From positions 1 to 27,415 of the IMG/VR virus record IMGVR_UViG_3300042475_000216: 27,415 bases of DNA, one strand, 5' to 3'. The notes beneath the pieces are model-generated. The model did not search any database, was not told where the DNA came from, and worked only from the letters and a program-made list of their open reading frames with translations. Below, piece after piece: positions 15,418 to 22,892 of this stretch. Every line of letters starts with the position of its first letter. Within the stretch, counting starts at the first letter, position 1. Position numbers and translations under genes: made by a program. This DNA is from a virus.

Positions 15418-16620
15418 ATGGCAAACGCATATACAGATACCTCGAGCGGTTCGTTCGGTGGTACAGTTGGCGGCGCTGGTCTCGTACAAAAGGCGTATGA
15501 CCGCCTTCTCGAGTTCGCTCTCCGTTCAGAACCCCTAATTCGTTCTGTCGCAGATAAGCGCCCCGCACGTCAAGCAATTCCAGGCTCAACAGTAGTTCTA
15601 CAGAAGTACGTTGACCTAGATACAGTAACAGGAACACTAACAGAGACAGTTGACCCAGATGCAGTAGCACTGACAACTCCTACCTCTGTCACAGTAACAC
15701 TTAATGAGTACGGTAACGCAGTTCTAGTAACTCGCGCATTGGAACTCTTCTCACTTGCAGATGTAGACCCAGCAATTGCTAACATCATTGCATACAACCT
15801 AGCCGATTCTATCGACACAGTTGCAATGACAACTCTACGCTCAGGTACAAACAACATCTTTGCAGGCAACGCAACAGCAGTTGGAAACGTAGACGCAGCA
15901 GATACACTAGACTCAGCAGACATCCGTCGCGCTGTAGCAAAGTTGCGTGCTAACAAGGCTAAGGGCCGTCGCGGAAATGCATACTGGGTTGGTATCCACC
16001 CAGAAGTTTCACACGACCTTCGTGCTGAGACAGGCGACCTAGGATGGCGCTACCCACAGTCACAGTCTGCTTCAGAAGCAAGCAAGATTTGGGCTGGAGA
16101 AATCGGTGAGTACGAAGGCGCGTTCTTCGTAGAGTCATCACGTTTATACAATGCTAAGACAGGTGCAGACCAGTCAACACTAGCAACAACAGCAGTAACA
16201 GTAGCAGGAACATCAGCAGGATTTACATTCGGCGTTGCTTCATCTGCAGTTATTGCAACACGTGCTGAAGTTGGTGACAAGATTGCAGGAACAGGTATCG
16301 CTTCAGGTGCAAAGATTACTGCTATCACTACATCAGGTTCAACAACTACATTTACTGTAGACACAGCAAACACAGCAGCAGTAACAGTTTCAACAACTGT
16401 AACTGTAACTCCAGTAACACGTGTATTCAACACAATCGCATGTGGTTCACAGGCAATGGCAGAAGCCGTAGCAGAAGAACCACACGTAGTTATTGGTAAC
16501 GTAACTGATAAGTTGATGCGTTTCCGCCCAATGGGTTGGTACGGCGTACTTGGCTTCGCAGTCTACCGTGATGAGGCTCTATACCGAATCACATCTGGTT
16601 CATCAATCGCTGCTCTCTAG
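15418..16620 (+). CDS. major capsid protein, N4-gp56-like, with beta-rich insertion
   Basis: The HK97-fold shell protein is recognised by several N4-gp56-family landmarks. These are TGTLTETVDPDAVALT (about 65-80), LNEYGNAVLVT with the following helix LADVDPAIANIIAYNLADSI (near 95-130), a WVGIHPEVSHDLR core (about 186-198), and GEIGEYEGAFFVE (222-234). Residues about 249-335 interrupt this plan with a Thr/Ala/Ser-rich beta domain carrying GTGIASGAKITAITTSGSTT, a pattern otherwise typical of fibre domains. The capsid sequence resumes at RVFNTIACGSQAMAEAV. The insertion probably faces outward as a decoration domain. A strong AAGGAG ribosome site (15402-15407) and unusually C-ending codons (for example mostly TTC for Phe) fit very high expression. 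Confidence 0.94.
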   Translation: MANAYTDTSSGSFGGTVGGAGLVQKAYDRLLEFALRSEPLIRSVADKRPARQAIPGSTVVLQKYVDLDTVTGTLTETVDPDAVALTTPTSVTVTLNEYGNAVLVTRALELFSLADVDPAIANIIAYNLADSIDTVAMTTLRSGTNNIFAGNATAVGNVDAADTLDSADIRRAVAKLRANKAKGRRGNAYWVGIHPEVSHDLRAETGDLGWRYPQSQSASEASKIWAGEIGEYEGAFFVESSRLYNAKTGADQSTLATTAVTVAGTSAGFTFGVASSAVIATRAEVGDKIAGTGIASGAKITAITTSGSTTTFTVDTANTAAVTVSTTVTVTPVTRVFNTIACGSQAMAEAVAEEPHVVIGNVTDKLMRFRPMGWYGVLGFAVYRDEALYRITSGSSIAAL

Positions 16621-16637
16621 TAGTTAATTGACTGTAG

Positions 16638-16655
16638 GGCTGGGGCAACCCAGCC
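16638..16655 (+). terminator. GC-rich hairpin with GCAA tetraloop after capsid gene
   Basis: GGCTGGG (16638-16644) and CCCAGCC (16649-16655) form a perfect 7-bp stem closed by GCAA, a GNRA tetraloop. Only TTAT follows, so it is a weak or partial terminator at best. It may also protect the 3' end of the capsid mRNA from exonucleases, which would help keep capsid output above that of downstream genes. Confidence 0.65.
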
Positions 16656-16683
16656 TTATGGTGAGTCCACTAAAGGAGGATGA

Positions 16684-16956
16684 ATGTCTAACTGGTTATT
16701 TAAAACACCAACAGTTGAAGAAGGTCCTGCTGGCATGCATAGACTGTTTGAGTTTTACAAGTTAGACCGTGGTATATCTATTGTATTAAATACTAATGGA
16801 CAGTACCAACAGATTCGTTATCCACTTGATTCTGATTTACCTGAGTATCCAGTTGTCTATCGTGGTGGCTATGCCCACACAGTAGATGATGCTACTAAAG
16901 CAGCACTTATTGCTGGTGGTGTAGGAGTAACGGAAGCAAACTTTACAGAACTATGA
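16684..16956 (+). CDS. small virion-associated protein, unknown function
   Basis: This 90-aa protein has the strongest ribosome site in the window (AAAGGAGGA at 16672-16680). It appears compact and mixed alpha/beta, with WLFKTPTVEEGPAG at the N-terminus and YRGGYAHTV near residue 60. Related small proteins sit after capsid genes in other phages of Actinobacteria, from memory. No enzyme motif is seen. Strong translation signals and its place just after the capsid gene suggest a structural or head-completion role. Confidence 0.75.
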   Translation: MSNWLFKTPTVEEGPAGMHRLFEFYKLDRGISIVLNTNGQYQQIRYPLDSDLPEYPVVYRGGYAHTVDDATKAALIAGGVGVTEANFTEL

Positions 16957-17273
16957 GCCTACATCAAATACAGACACATCCTGAATATGTAGAAGGATGC
17001 TTTGGATGCAAGGTTATGACCCTTGAACTAGGTACAGGTGATGCTGACTCTCGTCGTCAAAGGCCACAAAAAGCATTTAATCAAGAACTAAATGCTTACA
17101 GTGAGGCTAGAGCACGGGGTATACAACCTGGCGGTACATCAATGCAAAAAATTCGTGAAGCCGAAAAGGCTTCCGAAGTATTAGGTAGACCATATAACTC
17201 GAACACAATGCCTGATGCAAATAAAGTAAACAAATCAACCGTAGCAGTAATGAAAGAGATAGGACAAATATAA
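16953..17273 (+). CDS. CxxC-containing small protein
   Basis: The start overlaps the previous stop (ATGA). The 106-aa product carries HPEYVEGCFGCKVMTLEL near its N-terminus, with CFGC (residues 16-19) and a preceding His that could form part of a metal site. The remainder is charged, helical and Gln/Arg-rich. I recall a similar H...GCFGCK segment in other actinobacterial phage genomes but no known function. One Cys pair alone is too few for a full zinc site, so it would need other ligands or dimerisation. Confidence 0.75.
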   Translation: MSLHQIQTHPEYVEGCFGCKVMTLELGTGDADSRRQRPQKAFNQELNAYSEARARGIQPGGTSMQKIREAEKASEVLGRPYNSNTMPDANKVNKSTVAVMKEIGQI

Positions 17274-17407
17274 TGCCAATGGTCGGAAATCAAGAGTTCC
17301 CATACACACCAGCAGGTAAGAAGGCAGCCAAGAAGGCTGCTAAGAAAATGGTTATGAAGAAGACTGCAAAGAAGATGGCTATGAAGAAGATGGGCAAGAA
17401 GAAGTAA
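17273..17407 (+). CDS. tiny Lys-rich protein (44 aa)
   Basis: The frame starts at the last base of the preceding stop (TAATG) and ends in TAA. The product begins MPMVGNQEFPYTPAGKKA and then becomes almost pure Lys, Ala and Met (KKMVMKKTAKKMAMKKMGKKK at the end). Tiny phage proteins with an 'MPMV...FPYT--GK-AAKK' start occur in many aquatic phage genomes, from memory, which argues against a chance frame. The charge suggests binding to packaged DNA or to the inner capsid surface. Confidence 0.75.
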   Translation: MPMVGNQEFPYTPAGKKAAKKAAKKMVMKKTAKKMAMKKMGKKK

Positions 17408-17560
17408 ATGGCTCCTAAAAAGAAAACGCCAGCAGAAGTTAGAGATATTCAAACACGTATTAAACCACGCAAACTTACAAAGTTTGAAGAGTTGCTAATT
17501 AAGTATAAAGGCGACATCACAAAGATTCCTGGTTGGCAGGGTGGACGAGGAACAGAATGA
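17408..17560 (+). CDS. small basic protein (50 aa)
   Basis: The ATG directly abuts the previous TAA, and the TGA overlaps the next ATG, so the gene sits in a tightly coupled chain. The product starts MAPKKKTPAEVRDIQTRI, has a short amphipathic helix (KFEELLIKYKGDITKIP) and ends WQGGRGTE. No family is recognised. The perfect fit between its neighbours and the absence of internal stops support a real gene despite its length. Confidence 0.65.
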   Translation: MAPKKKTPAEVRDIQTRIKPRKLTKFEELLIKYKGDITKIPGWQGGRGTE

Positions 17561-17715
17561 AAAAGAATCTTGGATTTAAAGCAGTCCAAAAAAAGATTGC
17601 TAAAAAGTCTAATGTATCTATGGAAGCAGCAGGTGCAATTCTTGCGTCATCTACTCGTAAGGCTAGCGCTGCTGCTAAGAAAAAAAATCCACGTTTAAAG
17701 AAGGTTAAAGGATAA
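17557..17715 (+). CDS. small Lys/Ala-rich protein (52 aa)
   Basis: I chose the ATG at 17557 over an in-frame TTG at 17533. The ATG overlaps the preceding stop (ATGA), and GAGGA lies 5 bases before it. The 52-aa product, MKKNLGFKAVQKKIAKKSN at the start, has a short helix (SMEAAGAILASSTRKASAAA) and a basic tail. It resembles small histone-like phage proteins in composition only. DNA binding is inferred from charge. Confidence 0.7.
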   Translation: MKKNLGFKAVQKKIAKKSNVSMEAAGAILASSTRKASAAAKKKNPRLKKVKG

Positions 17716-17972
17716 TGTCAGACCCTAGACTAAAGCGAGCAGGAGTGTCAGGCTTTAACAAGCCTAAGCGCACACCAAATCATCCAACAAAATCACACGT
17801 AGTTGTGGCTAAAGAAGGAAACAAGGTCAAAACTATTCGCTTTGGTCAGCAGGGTGTTACTGGTGACAGGCAGCCTACAAAACGTCAAGCATCATTTAAA
17901 GCACGTCATGCTAAGAACATCGCCAAGGGCAAAATGTCTGCGGCTTACTGGGCGGATAAAGTCAAATGGTAG
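17715..17972 (+). CDS. small basic protein with RFGQQG and W-KVKW motifs
   Basis: The gene is TAATG-linked to its upstream neighbour and overlaps the downstream gene by 7 bases. The 85-aa product contains KTIRFGQQGVTG (39-50), then KRQASFKARHAKNIAKGK and the ending SAAYWADKVKW. This arrangement (RFG-x-x-G, then F-x-A-R-H, then YW-x-x-K-x-x-W) is widespread among small proteins of aquatic phages, from memory, with unknown function. Conservation of aromatic and Arg/His residues suggests a folded nucleic-acid-binding or structural unit rather than a random basic tail. Confidence 0.8.
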   Translation: MSDPRLKRAGVSGFNKPKRTPNHPTKSHVVVAKEGNKVKTIRFGQQGVTGDRQPTKRQASFKARHAKNIAKGKMSAAYWADKVKW

Positions 17973-18154
17973 CAAAGAAAAAAACTAAATCTAAAGTTAA
18001 TGCTGCAGGTAATTATACTAAGCCAGGTATGCGTGCTGCATTGTTTAAGAAGATTAAGGCTGGCTCTAAAGGTGGAGACCCTGGTGAATGGTCTGCTCGT
18101 AAAGCACAGTTGCTTGCTACTGAATACAAGAAGGCAGGCGGAGGGTACAACTAA
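17966..18154 (+). CDS. small basic protein with GNYTKP and WSARKAQ motifs
   Basis: The 62-aa product carries NAAGNYTKPGMR, LFKKIKAGSKGG and GEWSARKAQLLATEYK followed by GGGYN. I recognise this set of motifs as a small family found in many phages of aquatic bacteria; its role is unknown to me. It overlaps the previous gene by 7 bases and is TAATG-linked to the next, so the three basic proteins here are probably made together. Confidence 0.8.
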   Translation: MVAKKKTKSKVNAAGNYTKPGMRAALFKKIKAGSKGGDPGEWSARKAQLLATEYKKAGGGYN

Positions 18155-18390
18155 TGGCCCTTGCTAAATCTCAAAAGTCTCTTAAGAAGTGGACTGCGCA
18201 AAAGTGGAAAACTTCTGATGGCAAACCATCTAAGGGCAAAAAAAGATATTTGCCAGCAGCAGCATGGGCTGCATTAAGTCCTGCTGAAAAAGCAGCCACT
18301 AATAAGGCAAAGGCTACTGGTAATAAAAAAGGCAAGCAGTTTGTAAAGCAACCAAAGTCAATAGCAAAGAAAGCAGCGAGGTTTAGATAA
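18154..18390 (+). CDS. small basic protein with SLKKW...RYLP...GKQFVKQP motifs
   Basis: The 78-aa product has the layout SQKSLKKWTAQKWKTSDGKP, RYLPAAAWAALSPAEKAAT and GKQFVKQPKSIAKKAARFR, again a small family I recall from many aquatic phage genomes. It often occurs beside the GNYTKP/WSARKAQ protein, as here. The conserved Trp, Tyr and Pro residues point to a defined fold. Charge suggests DNA or capsid interaction. It is TAATG-linked on both sides. Confidence 0.8.
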   Translation: MALAKSQKSLKKWTAQKWKTSDGKPSKGKKRYLPAAAWAALSPAEKAATNKAKATGNKKGKQFVKQPKSIAKKAARFR

Positions 18391-18665
18391 TGGCAACAGG
18401 AGTAGCAGGTAGCACATTTGCTGACGAATTAAATCGTCTTGCAAATGGTGGAACATATCCGACACCAGATGCATATCAATCTGAACAAGGTGCAGCAAAC
18501 AACTATGCTGAGACTAGTGGCTTAGGTATTATTGCTGCTTTAAATATTAAGGCTGACGCAAATCGTCAACCTGATGAATACAAGATGCTTAACGCTATCT
18601 GTAATGAATTAGCAGGAACTACTGGGCTATCTGCTATTGTCGCATTGAGGAGCATAGACCTATGA
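18390..18665 (+). CDS. small acidic/neutral protein, unknown function
   Basis: The 91-aa product differs from its basic neighbours: it is Ala-, Asn- and Glu-rich and helical (FADELNRLANGGTYP, then TSGLGIIAALNIKAD, then YKMLNAICNELAGTTG). It is TAATG-linked to the upstream gene and ATGA-linked to the adaptor-like gene downstream. Its place suggests a head-completion or connector accessory, without direct motif support. Confidence 0.75.
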   Translation: MATGVAGSTFADELNRLANGGTYPTPDAYQSEQGAANNYAETSGLGIIAALNIKADANRQPDEYKMLNAICNELAGTTGLSAIVALRSIDL

Positions 18666-19582
18666 CAACAACATTGACACAGATGATTGATGAAGTACTT
18701 ATCAATCTATCGGGTTACACATACCAGCAAGACCGCTCTACCTATCTTAGAACTGCGGTTAGTACTTTAACCTCACCAAGTACTGCACCTACAATCTTGT
18801 CTCTTGGAGACACTAGCAATGTAGGCAAAGGTGTGCTTGAAATTGATGAAGAGTTAATGTGGGTTGATTCATTTGACCGTGTTGGCAATACAGCAACAGT
18901 CGCCCCTTATGGGCGAGGCTATCTGGGAACAGATGCTGCCACCCATGCTGCGGATGTAAAGGTTACTATCTCACCTATTTTCCCGCGCTATGTTATTAAG
19001 AAGGCTATTAACGATACTATTGAAGCAGTTGGTTCTGCTATCTATGCAGTTAAACAAACATCATTTGTTTACAATGCAGCGGTAACAACTTATGAGTTTC
19101 AAGATTTAAATATAGAAAATATTCTTACAATGTCATGGCAGGATATTGGGCCTACAAAAGAATGGATTAGAGTTCGTAGGTGGACCTTTGACCCATTGGC
19201 TGATAGTGCAACATGGGGTAGCGGTTCACAAACTGTAACTATTCATGATGTTATTATTCCTGGTAGAACTGTTAAGGCTATGTACGCTACACACCCATTA
19301 CCTTTTACAAGTAATTCACAAGATTTTTCTACACAGACTGGATTATCAAATACAGTTAAAGATGTAATTATTTTAGGCGCAGCCTACAGACTGTTGTCAT
19401 ACCTTGACCCAGCCCGTGCTGCTCAGTACAGCCCACAGGCTGATGAGATTGACTCTAAGCGTCCGTTTGGTGCATCTAATACAGCAGTGCGTCAAATTTT
19501 TGGACTATATCAACAGCGTCTTAATGAAGAAAAGCAAAAGCAATTAACTCAGTACCCAACACGAGTTCACTACAGCCGATAG
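18662..19582 (+). CDS. head-tail adaptor/connector-like protein
   Basis: The 306-aa protein opens with a helix (TLTQMIDEVLINLSGY). A beta-rich insert of about residues 45-105 (VLEIDEELMWVDSFDRVG, then PYGRGYLGTDAATHAADV) follows, then FPRYVIKKAINDTIEAVGSA, and the last third returns to helix (ILGAAYRLLSYLDPARA). The overall plan, a helical bundle interrupted by a beta domain, fits connector proteins that sit under the portal in short-tailed phages. Its place as the first gene of the tail block agrees. I cannot match a named family from sequence alone, so the role is inference. It starts as an ATGA overlap. Confidence 0.6.
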   Translation: MTTTLTQMIDEVLINLSGYTYQQDRSTYLRTAVSTLTSPSTAPTILSLGDTSNVGKGVLEIDEELMWVDSFDRVGNTATVAPYGRGYLGTDAATHAADVKVTISPIFPRYVIKKAINDTIEAVGSAIYAVKQTSFVYNAAVTTYEFQDLNIENILTMSWQDIGPTKEWIRVRRWTFDPLADSATWGSGSQTVTIHDVIIPGRTVKAMYATHPLPFTSNSQDFSTQTGLSNTVKDVIILGAAYRLLSYLDPARAAQYSPQADEIDSKRPFGASNTAVRQIFGLYQQRLNEEKQKQLTQYPTRVHYSR

Positions 19583-19590
19583 GAATATAA

Positions 19591-21651
19591 ATGACAACTA
19601 GAAATTACTCCTCACGCTCTCAGCAATCTACGCTGACTAGCGCGGTTACTGCTGGTGCAACAACGATTGTTGTTCAGTCTGGGCCTGGGCTTCTTGGTGG
19701 TGCAACCATTTCAGGTGGTACAACCTTTACTCTGGTTATTGACCCAGATACAGCGCTCGAAGAAATTGTAGATGCCACGGCGGTATCTACTAACACCTTT
19801 ACTATTACTCGTGCCATAGATGGTTCCTCTGCCCAAGCCCACTCGGCTGGTGCAGTTGTGCGCCACATGGCTATCGGTCGTGACTACCGTGAGGCTAATG
19901 TTCACATTGAGTCCACAACAGGCGTACACGGGGCTACAGGGGCTGTGGTGGGTACTACAGATACCCAGACACTAACCAACAAAACTCTTACAGCCCCTAC
20001 AATCACTAACCCAAGTATTTCAGGTGCTGGAGTAGATGCAAGCATTGTCTTCGAAGGTGCTACAGCAGATGCCTATGAGACTACCCTTACAGTGGTCGAC
20101 CCTACACAGGACAACACAATCACAATGCCTAACACAACTGGCACAGTAGTAATTGCTACAGCGGTACAGACTCTTACAAATAAAACTTTAACTAGCCCGA
20201 CTATCTCAGGCTCACCAGTTATTACTGGTCTGTCTTCTGCAGGTATGTCAGCATCATCTGCTACTCCTAAGGATTATGTAGATAGCATTTTAGGTTCTGC
20301 TACAGCAGCATCTACCTCAGCAGCAAGTGCTGCTACTAGTGCTGCATCTGCTGCTACATCTGCGGGTAGTTCAGAGACATCTGCAATAGCATCTGCTTCT
20401 TCTGCTACAGCCTCAGCAAGTTCAGCCACAGCAGCAGCAACTTCTGCTACATCGGCTGCAGCCTCTGCTACAGCAGCAGCCACTAGCGCGACTAGCGCAG
20501 AAACAAGTGCAACTGCTGCGGCAACATCGGCAACATCTGCTGCTACAAGCGCTACAAGTGCGGCAGCCAGTGCAACTACAGCAGCCGCTTCCGTAGCAAC
20601 AATTGCAGGATATGCAACCACAGCATCTAACTCTGCAAGTGCAGCAGCCACAAGTGCTACATCTGCTAGTGCATCAGCAACGGCTGCAGCCACATCTGCA
20701 TCTAGCGCTGCAGCAAGTGCAGCAAGTATTGTGGGAGATGCTGCAGCAGCAGCGACTAGTGCAGCATCTGCATCTACAAGTGCAGCAAGTGCCTTGACAT
20801 CCGCAACTTCGGCTTCTACATCAGAAACTAATGCAGCAACTAGTGCAAGTTCTTCTTTAACATCTGCTAACAGTGCAAGCACTTCGGCATCATCAGCATT
20901 AACTTCTGCTAACAGCGCAAGTACATCCGCTACGGCAGCAGCCACTAGTGCATCTTCTGCATCTACTAGTGCAAGTTCTGCCCTGACATCGGCTAATAGC
21001 GCAGCAACATCTTACGATGAGTTTGATGATAGATACTTAGGTTCTAAAACATCTGACCCTACGGTAGACAATGACGGTGGCGCTCTTCTTACTGGAGCGC
21101 TTTACTTTAACTCAGCCATTAATGCTATGAAGGTATACAACGGTTCCTCTTGGGACCTGGTAGCACCTGACACATCTAACTTTATTGACAAAACAATTCT
21201 TACCGCTAAGGGTTCTTTAATTTCCGCAAGCGGAGCATCTACACCTTTAGCGTTAACAGTAGCCTCAACTAATGGCTATGTTTTATCAGTTAACTCAGCA
21301 ACAGCAACAGGGCTTGAATGGACTCTTCCTAATCCTGGAGACATTACTGGCGTAACCGCTGGAACTGGTCTAACAGGTGGTGGCACCTCAGGTGCAGTTA
21401 CGGTGGCTATTGACACATCATCTATTTATGTGGTCCCATCTCAGTCGGGACAGTCAGGTAAATACCTAACAACTGATGGAACAACATCATCTTGGGGAAC
21501 GGTTGCTGGATATAATGCACCAACACTAGGTACAACAGTAGTAACATCTGGTGTTACTATTACAACAATTTCAGGATTAACCGACATCGTACTAAATGGT
21601 CCAGGAAGCGTGGCAGATGAACTGACACTACTCCTAATGGGCGCACTCTAA
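19591..21651 (+). CDS. tail fibre with Ala/Ser/Thr-repeat stalk
   Basis: The 686-aa protein is laid out as a fibre. Residues 1-115 form a beta-rich N-terminal domain (GATTIVVQSGPGLLGG, TFTITRAIDGSSA) likely to attach it to the tail. Two LTNKTLT repeats (near 128 and 192) follow. Residues about 235-473 are an almost pure Ala/Ser/Thr stalk of the 'ATSATSAAASAT' kind. A DRYLGSKT hinge (about 480) and a YFNSAINAMKVYNGSSWDL unit come next, then a C-terminal domain with AGTGLTGGGTSG. Such stalks occur in trimeric phage side fibres and set their length. The end carries no recognised chaperone or receptor domain; neighbouring proteins may supply the tip. An AGGAA ribosome site precedes the ATG. Confidence 0.87.
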   Translation: MTTRNYSSRSQQSTLTSAVTAGATTIVVQSGPGLLGGATISGGTTFTLVIDPDTALEEIVDATAVSTNTFTITRAIDGSSAQAHSAGAVVRHMAIGRDYREANVHIESTTGVHGATGAVVGTTDTQTLTNKTLTAPTITNPSISGAGVDASIVFEGATADAYETTLTVVDPTQDNTITMPNTTGTVVIATAVQTLTNKTLTSPTISGSPVITGLSSAGMSASSATPKDYVDSILGSATAASTSAASAATSAASAATSAGSSETSAIASASSATASASSATAAATSATSAAASATAAATSATSAETSATAAATSATSAATSATSAAASATTAAASVATIAGYATTASNSASAAATSATSASASATAAATSASSAAASAASIVGDAAAAATSAASASTSAASALTSATSASTSETNAATSASSSLTSANSASTSASSALTSANSASTSATAAATSASSASTSASSALTSANSAATSYDEFDDRYLGSKTSDPTVDNDGGALLTGALYFNSAINAMKVYNGSSWDLVAPDTSNFIDKTILTAKGSLISASGASTPLALTVASTNGYVLSVNSATATGLEWTLPNPGDITGVTAGTGLTGGGTSGAVTVAIDTSSIYVVPSQSGQSGKYLTTDGTTSSWGTVAGYNAPTLGTTVVTSGVTITTISGLTDIVLNGPGSVADELTLLLMGAL
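20284..21009 (+). repeat. degenerate repeat tract encoding the fibre stalk
   Basis: This tract is made almost wholly of Ala (GCA/GCT/GCC/GCG), Ser (TCT/TCA/TCG/AGT/AGC) and Thr (ACA/ACT) codons in units of about seven residues. Synonymous codons vary between units, so the DNA is less repetitive than the protein. Such tracts can gain or lose units by recombination and so change fibre length. Confidence 0.8.
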
Positions 21652-21666
21652 GAAAGGGAGTAAGCA

Positions 21667-21981
21667 ATGCCAACAACAACTAAAACGCTGGCTAGAACAG
21701 CAGCAGCAACAGCAAGCACAACTTTATATACCCAACCAAATACTGCAACTACAACTATTATTACTAATATGTTAGTGACTAATACTACAAGCACTACTGC
21801 TAACTTTAATCTAACTATTGCTGCAGTTACTGCTGCTACATCAGTATCTGTTGGTGCTTATGACACCACAGTAATTGATATGAAGCAGGTAATTCCTCCT
21901 TCTAGCCCTGCTGCTACTATTGCAGGTAGTGCTTCTACTACTGGTGTTAACTTTCACATCTCTGGAGTGGAGATTTCTTAA
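21667..21981 (+). CDS. small Thr-rich tail/fibre-associated protein
   Basis: The 104-aa product is rich in Thr, Ala and Val and predicted to be all beta (TLYTQPNTATTTIITNMLVT, FNLTIAAVTAATSVSVG). The plan of one beta sandwich resembles small fibre-tip or decoration proteins seen next to phage fibre genes. An AAAGGGAG ribosome site precedes it, and it is TAATG-linked to the glycine-rich gene. No enzyme motif is present. Confidence 0.75.
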   Translation: MPTTTKTLARTAAATASTTLYTQPNTATTTIITNMLVTNTTSTTANFNLTIAAVTAATSVSVGAYDTTVIDMKQVIPPSSPAATIAGSASTTGVNFHISGVEIS

Positions 21982-22892
21982 TGACACCTGTATATAAATT
22001 ATCTGCTAGTAGTATAAAAGGCAGAACTTATTATGGTGGTATGCTTGCTGGTAATCCTACTTTTGTGGCTAAACCTGCCTTAACTGGCGGTACACTAACT
22101 TCTGATGCAACTTATTATTACAGAGCATTTACAAGCAGCGATACTCTTGGATTAACAGGTGCATCATTAACTTACGATTACCTTCTTATTGCTGGCGGAG
22201 GCGGTGGCGGTGGAGATGGTGGCGGTGGTGCTGGTGCAGGCGGTGTTTTATACAACACGGCTCAAACGCTTACAGTAGGTAATTATTCTGTAGTAGTTGG
22301 CGCTGGCGGAGCGCACTCTGGTGGCGCAGGTGTAAATGGAAATAACTCAACATTTAGTTCTTTTACCGCAGTTGGCGGTGGTCGCGGTGGTAACAACAGC
22401 AGTGACTCTGCACAAAGAACAGGTGGCGCAGGTGGTTCAGGTGGTGGTGGTTCAGGTAACGATTACATCAATAACCCTGGCGGTGCAGGAACTTCAGGAC
22501 AAGGCAACAATGGTGGTAACGGTAGCGTTGATTCAAGTTACAAATCTACTGGCGGTGGTGGCGGTAAAGGAGCAGTTGGTAGCAACGCACCTGGTGGAAG
22601 TTACCAAGGTGGTGCTGGCGGTGCTGGTCAAACCTATTCTATTTTTAGTAGTTTTGGTGTTAGCGGAGTTTTTGCTGGCGGCGGCGGTGGTGGCGGTGTT
22701 GGTGGTGTAGGCAGCGGCGGCTCTGGTGGTTCAGGTGGTGGCGGTTCTGGAGCAGGTTCTTCTAGTGCCAGCCCTGGTACTGCTAATACTGGCGGTGGCG
22801 GTGGTGGTGACTCATCTTATGGTCCTGCAACTGGTGCTTCAGGCGGTTCAGGAGTATTTCTTATACGTTACACGAAAGCACAGGTGGACTAA
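21981..22892 (+). CDS. glycine-rich tail adhesin-like protein
   Basis: Of 303 residues, about 72-290 are dominated by Gly in runs broken by Ala, Ser and Asn (AGGGGGGGDGGGG, AVGGGRGG, SGGGGSG, VFAGGGGGGGVGG). The segment is entered by LTYDYLLIAGGG and closed by GVFLIRYTKAQ. Known phage adhesins such as the S16 gp38 type pack Gly-rich repeats as polyglycine-II helices with exposed variable loops that bind the receptor. The 'YDYLLIAGGGGGG-G...GGSGVFLIRY' frame is common in phage and environmental proteins. Receptor binding is inferred from composition and from its place after the fibre. About 70 N-terminal residues may dock it to the fibre. Confidence 0.75.
   Translation: MTPVYKLSASSIKGRTYYGGMLAGNPTFVAKPALTGGTLTSDATYYYRAFTSSDTLGLTGASLTYDYLLIAGGGGGGGDGGGGAGAGGVLYNTAQTLTVGNYSVVVGAGGAHSGGAGVNGNNSTFSSFTAVGGGRGGNNSSDSAQRTGGAGGSGGGGSGNDYINNPGGAGTSGQGNNGGNGSVDSSYKSTGGGGGKGAVGSNAPGGSYQGGAGGAGQTYSIFSSFGVSGVFAGGGGGGGVGGVGSGGSGGSGGGGSGAGSSSASPGTANTGGGGGGDSSYGPATGASGGSGVFLIRYTKAQVD

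Noticed and set aside
17533-17556. TTG start extending the 52-aa basic protein
   Set aside because: The ATG at 17557 has a GAGGA site at good spacing and an ATGA overlap, so the longer N-terminus is not needed.
20274-20945. Long minus-strand open frame rich in Ala, Val and Asp
   Set aside because: It is the mirror of the Ala/Ser/Thr stalk: repeated GCN, TCN and ACN codons leave few stops on the other strand. No ribosome site and no sensible protein composition.
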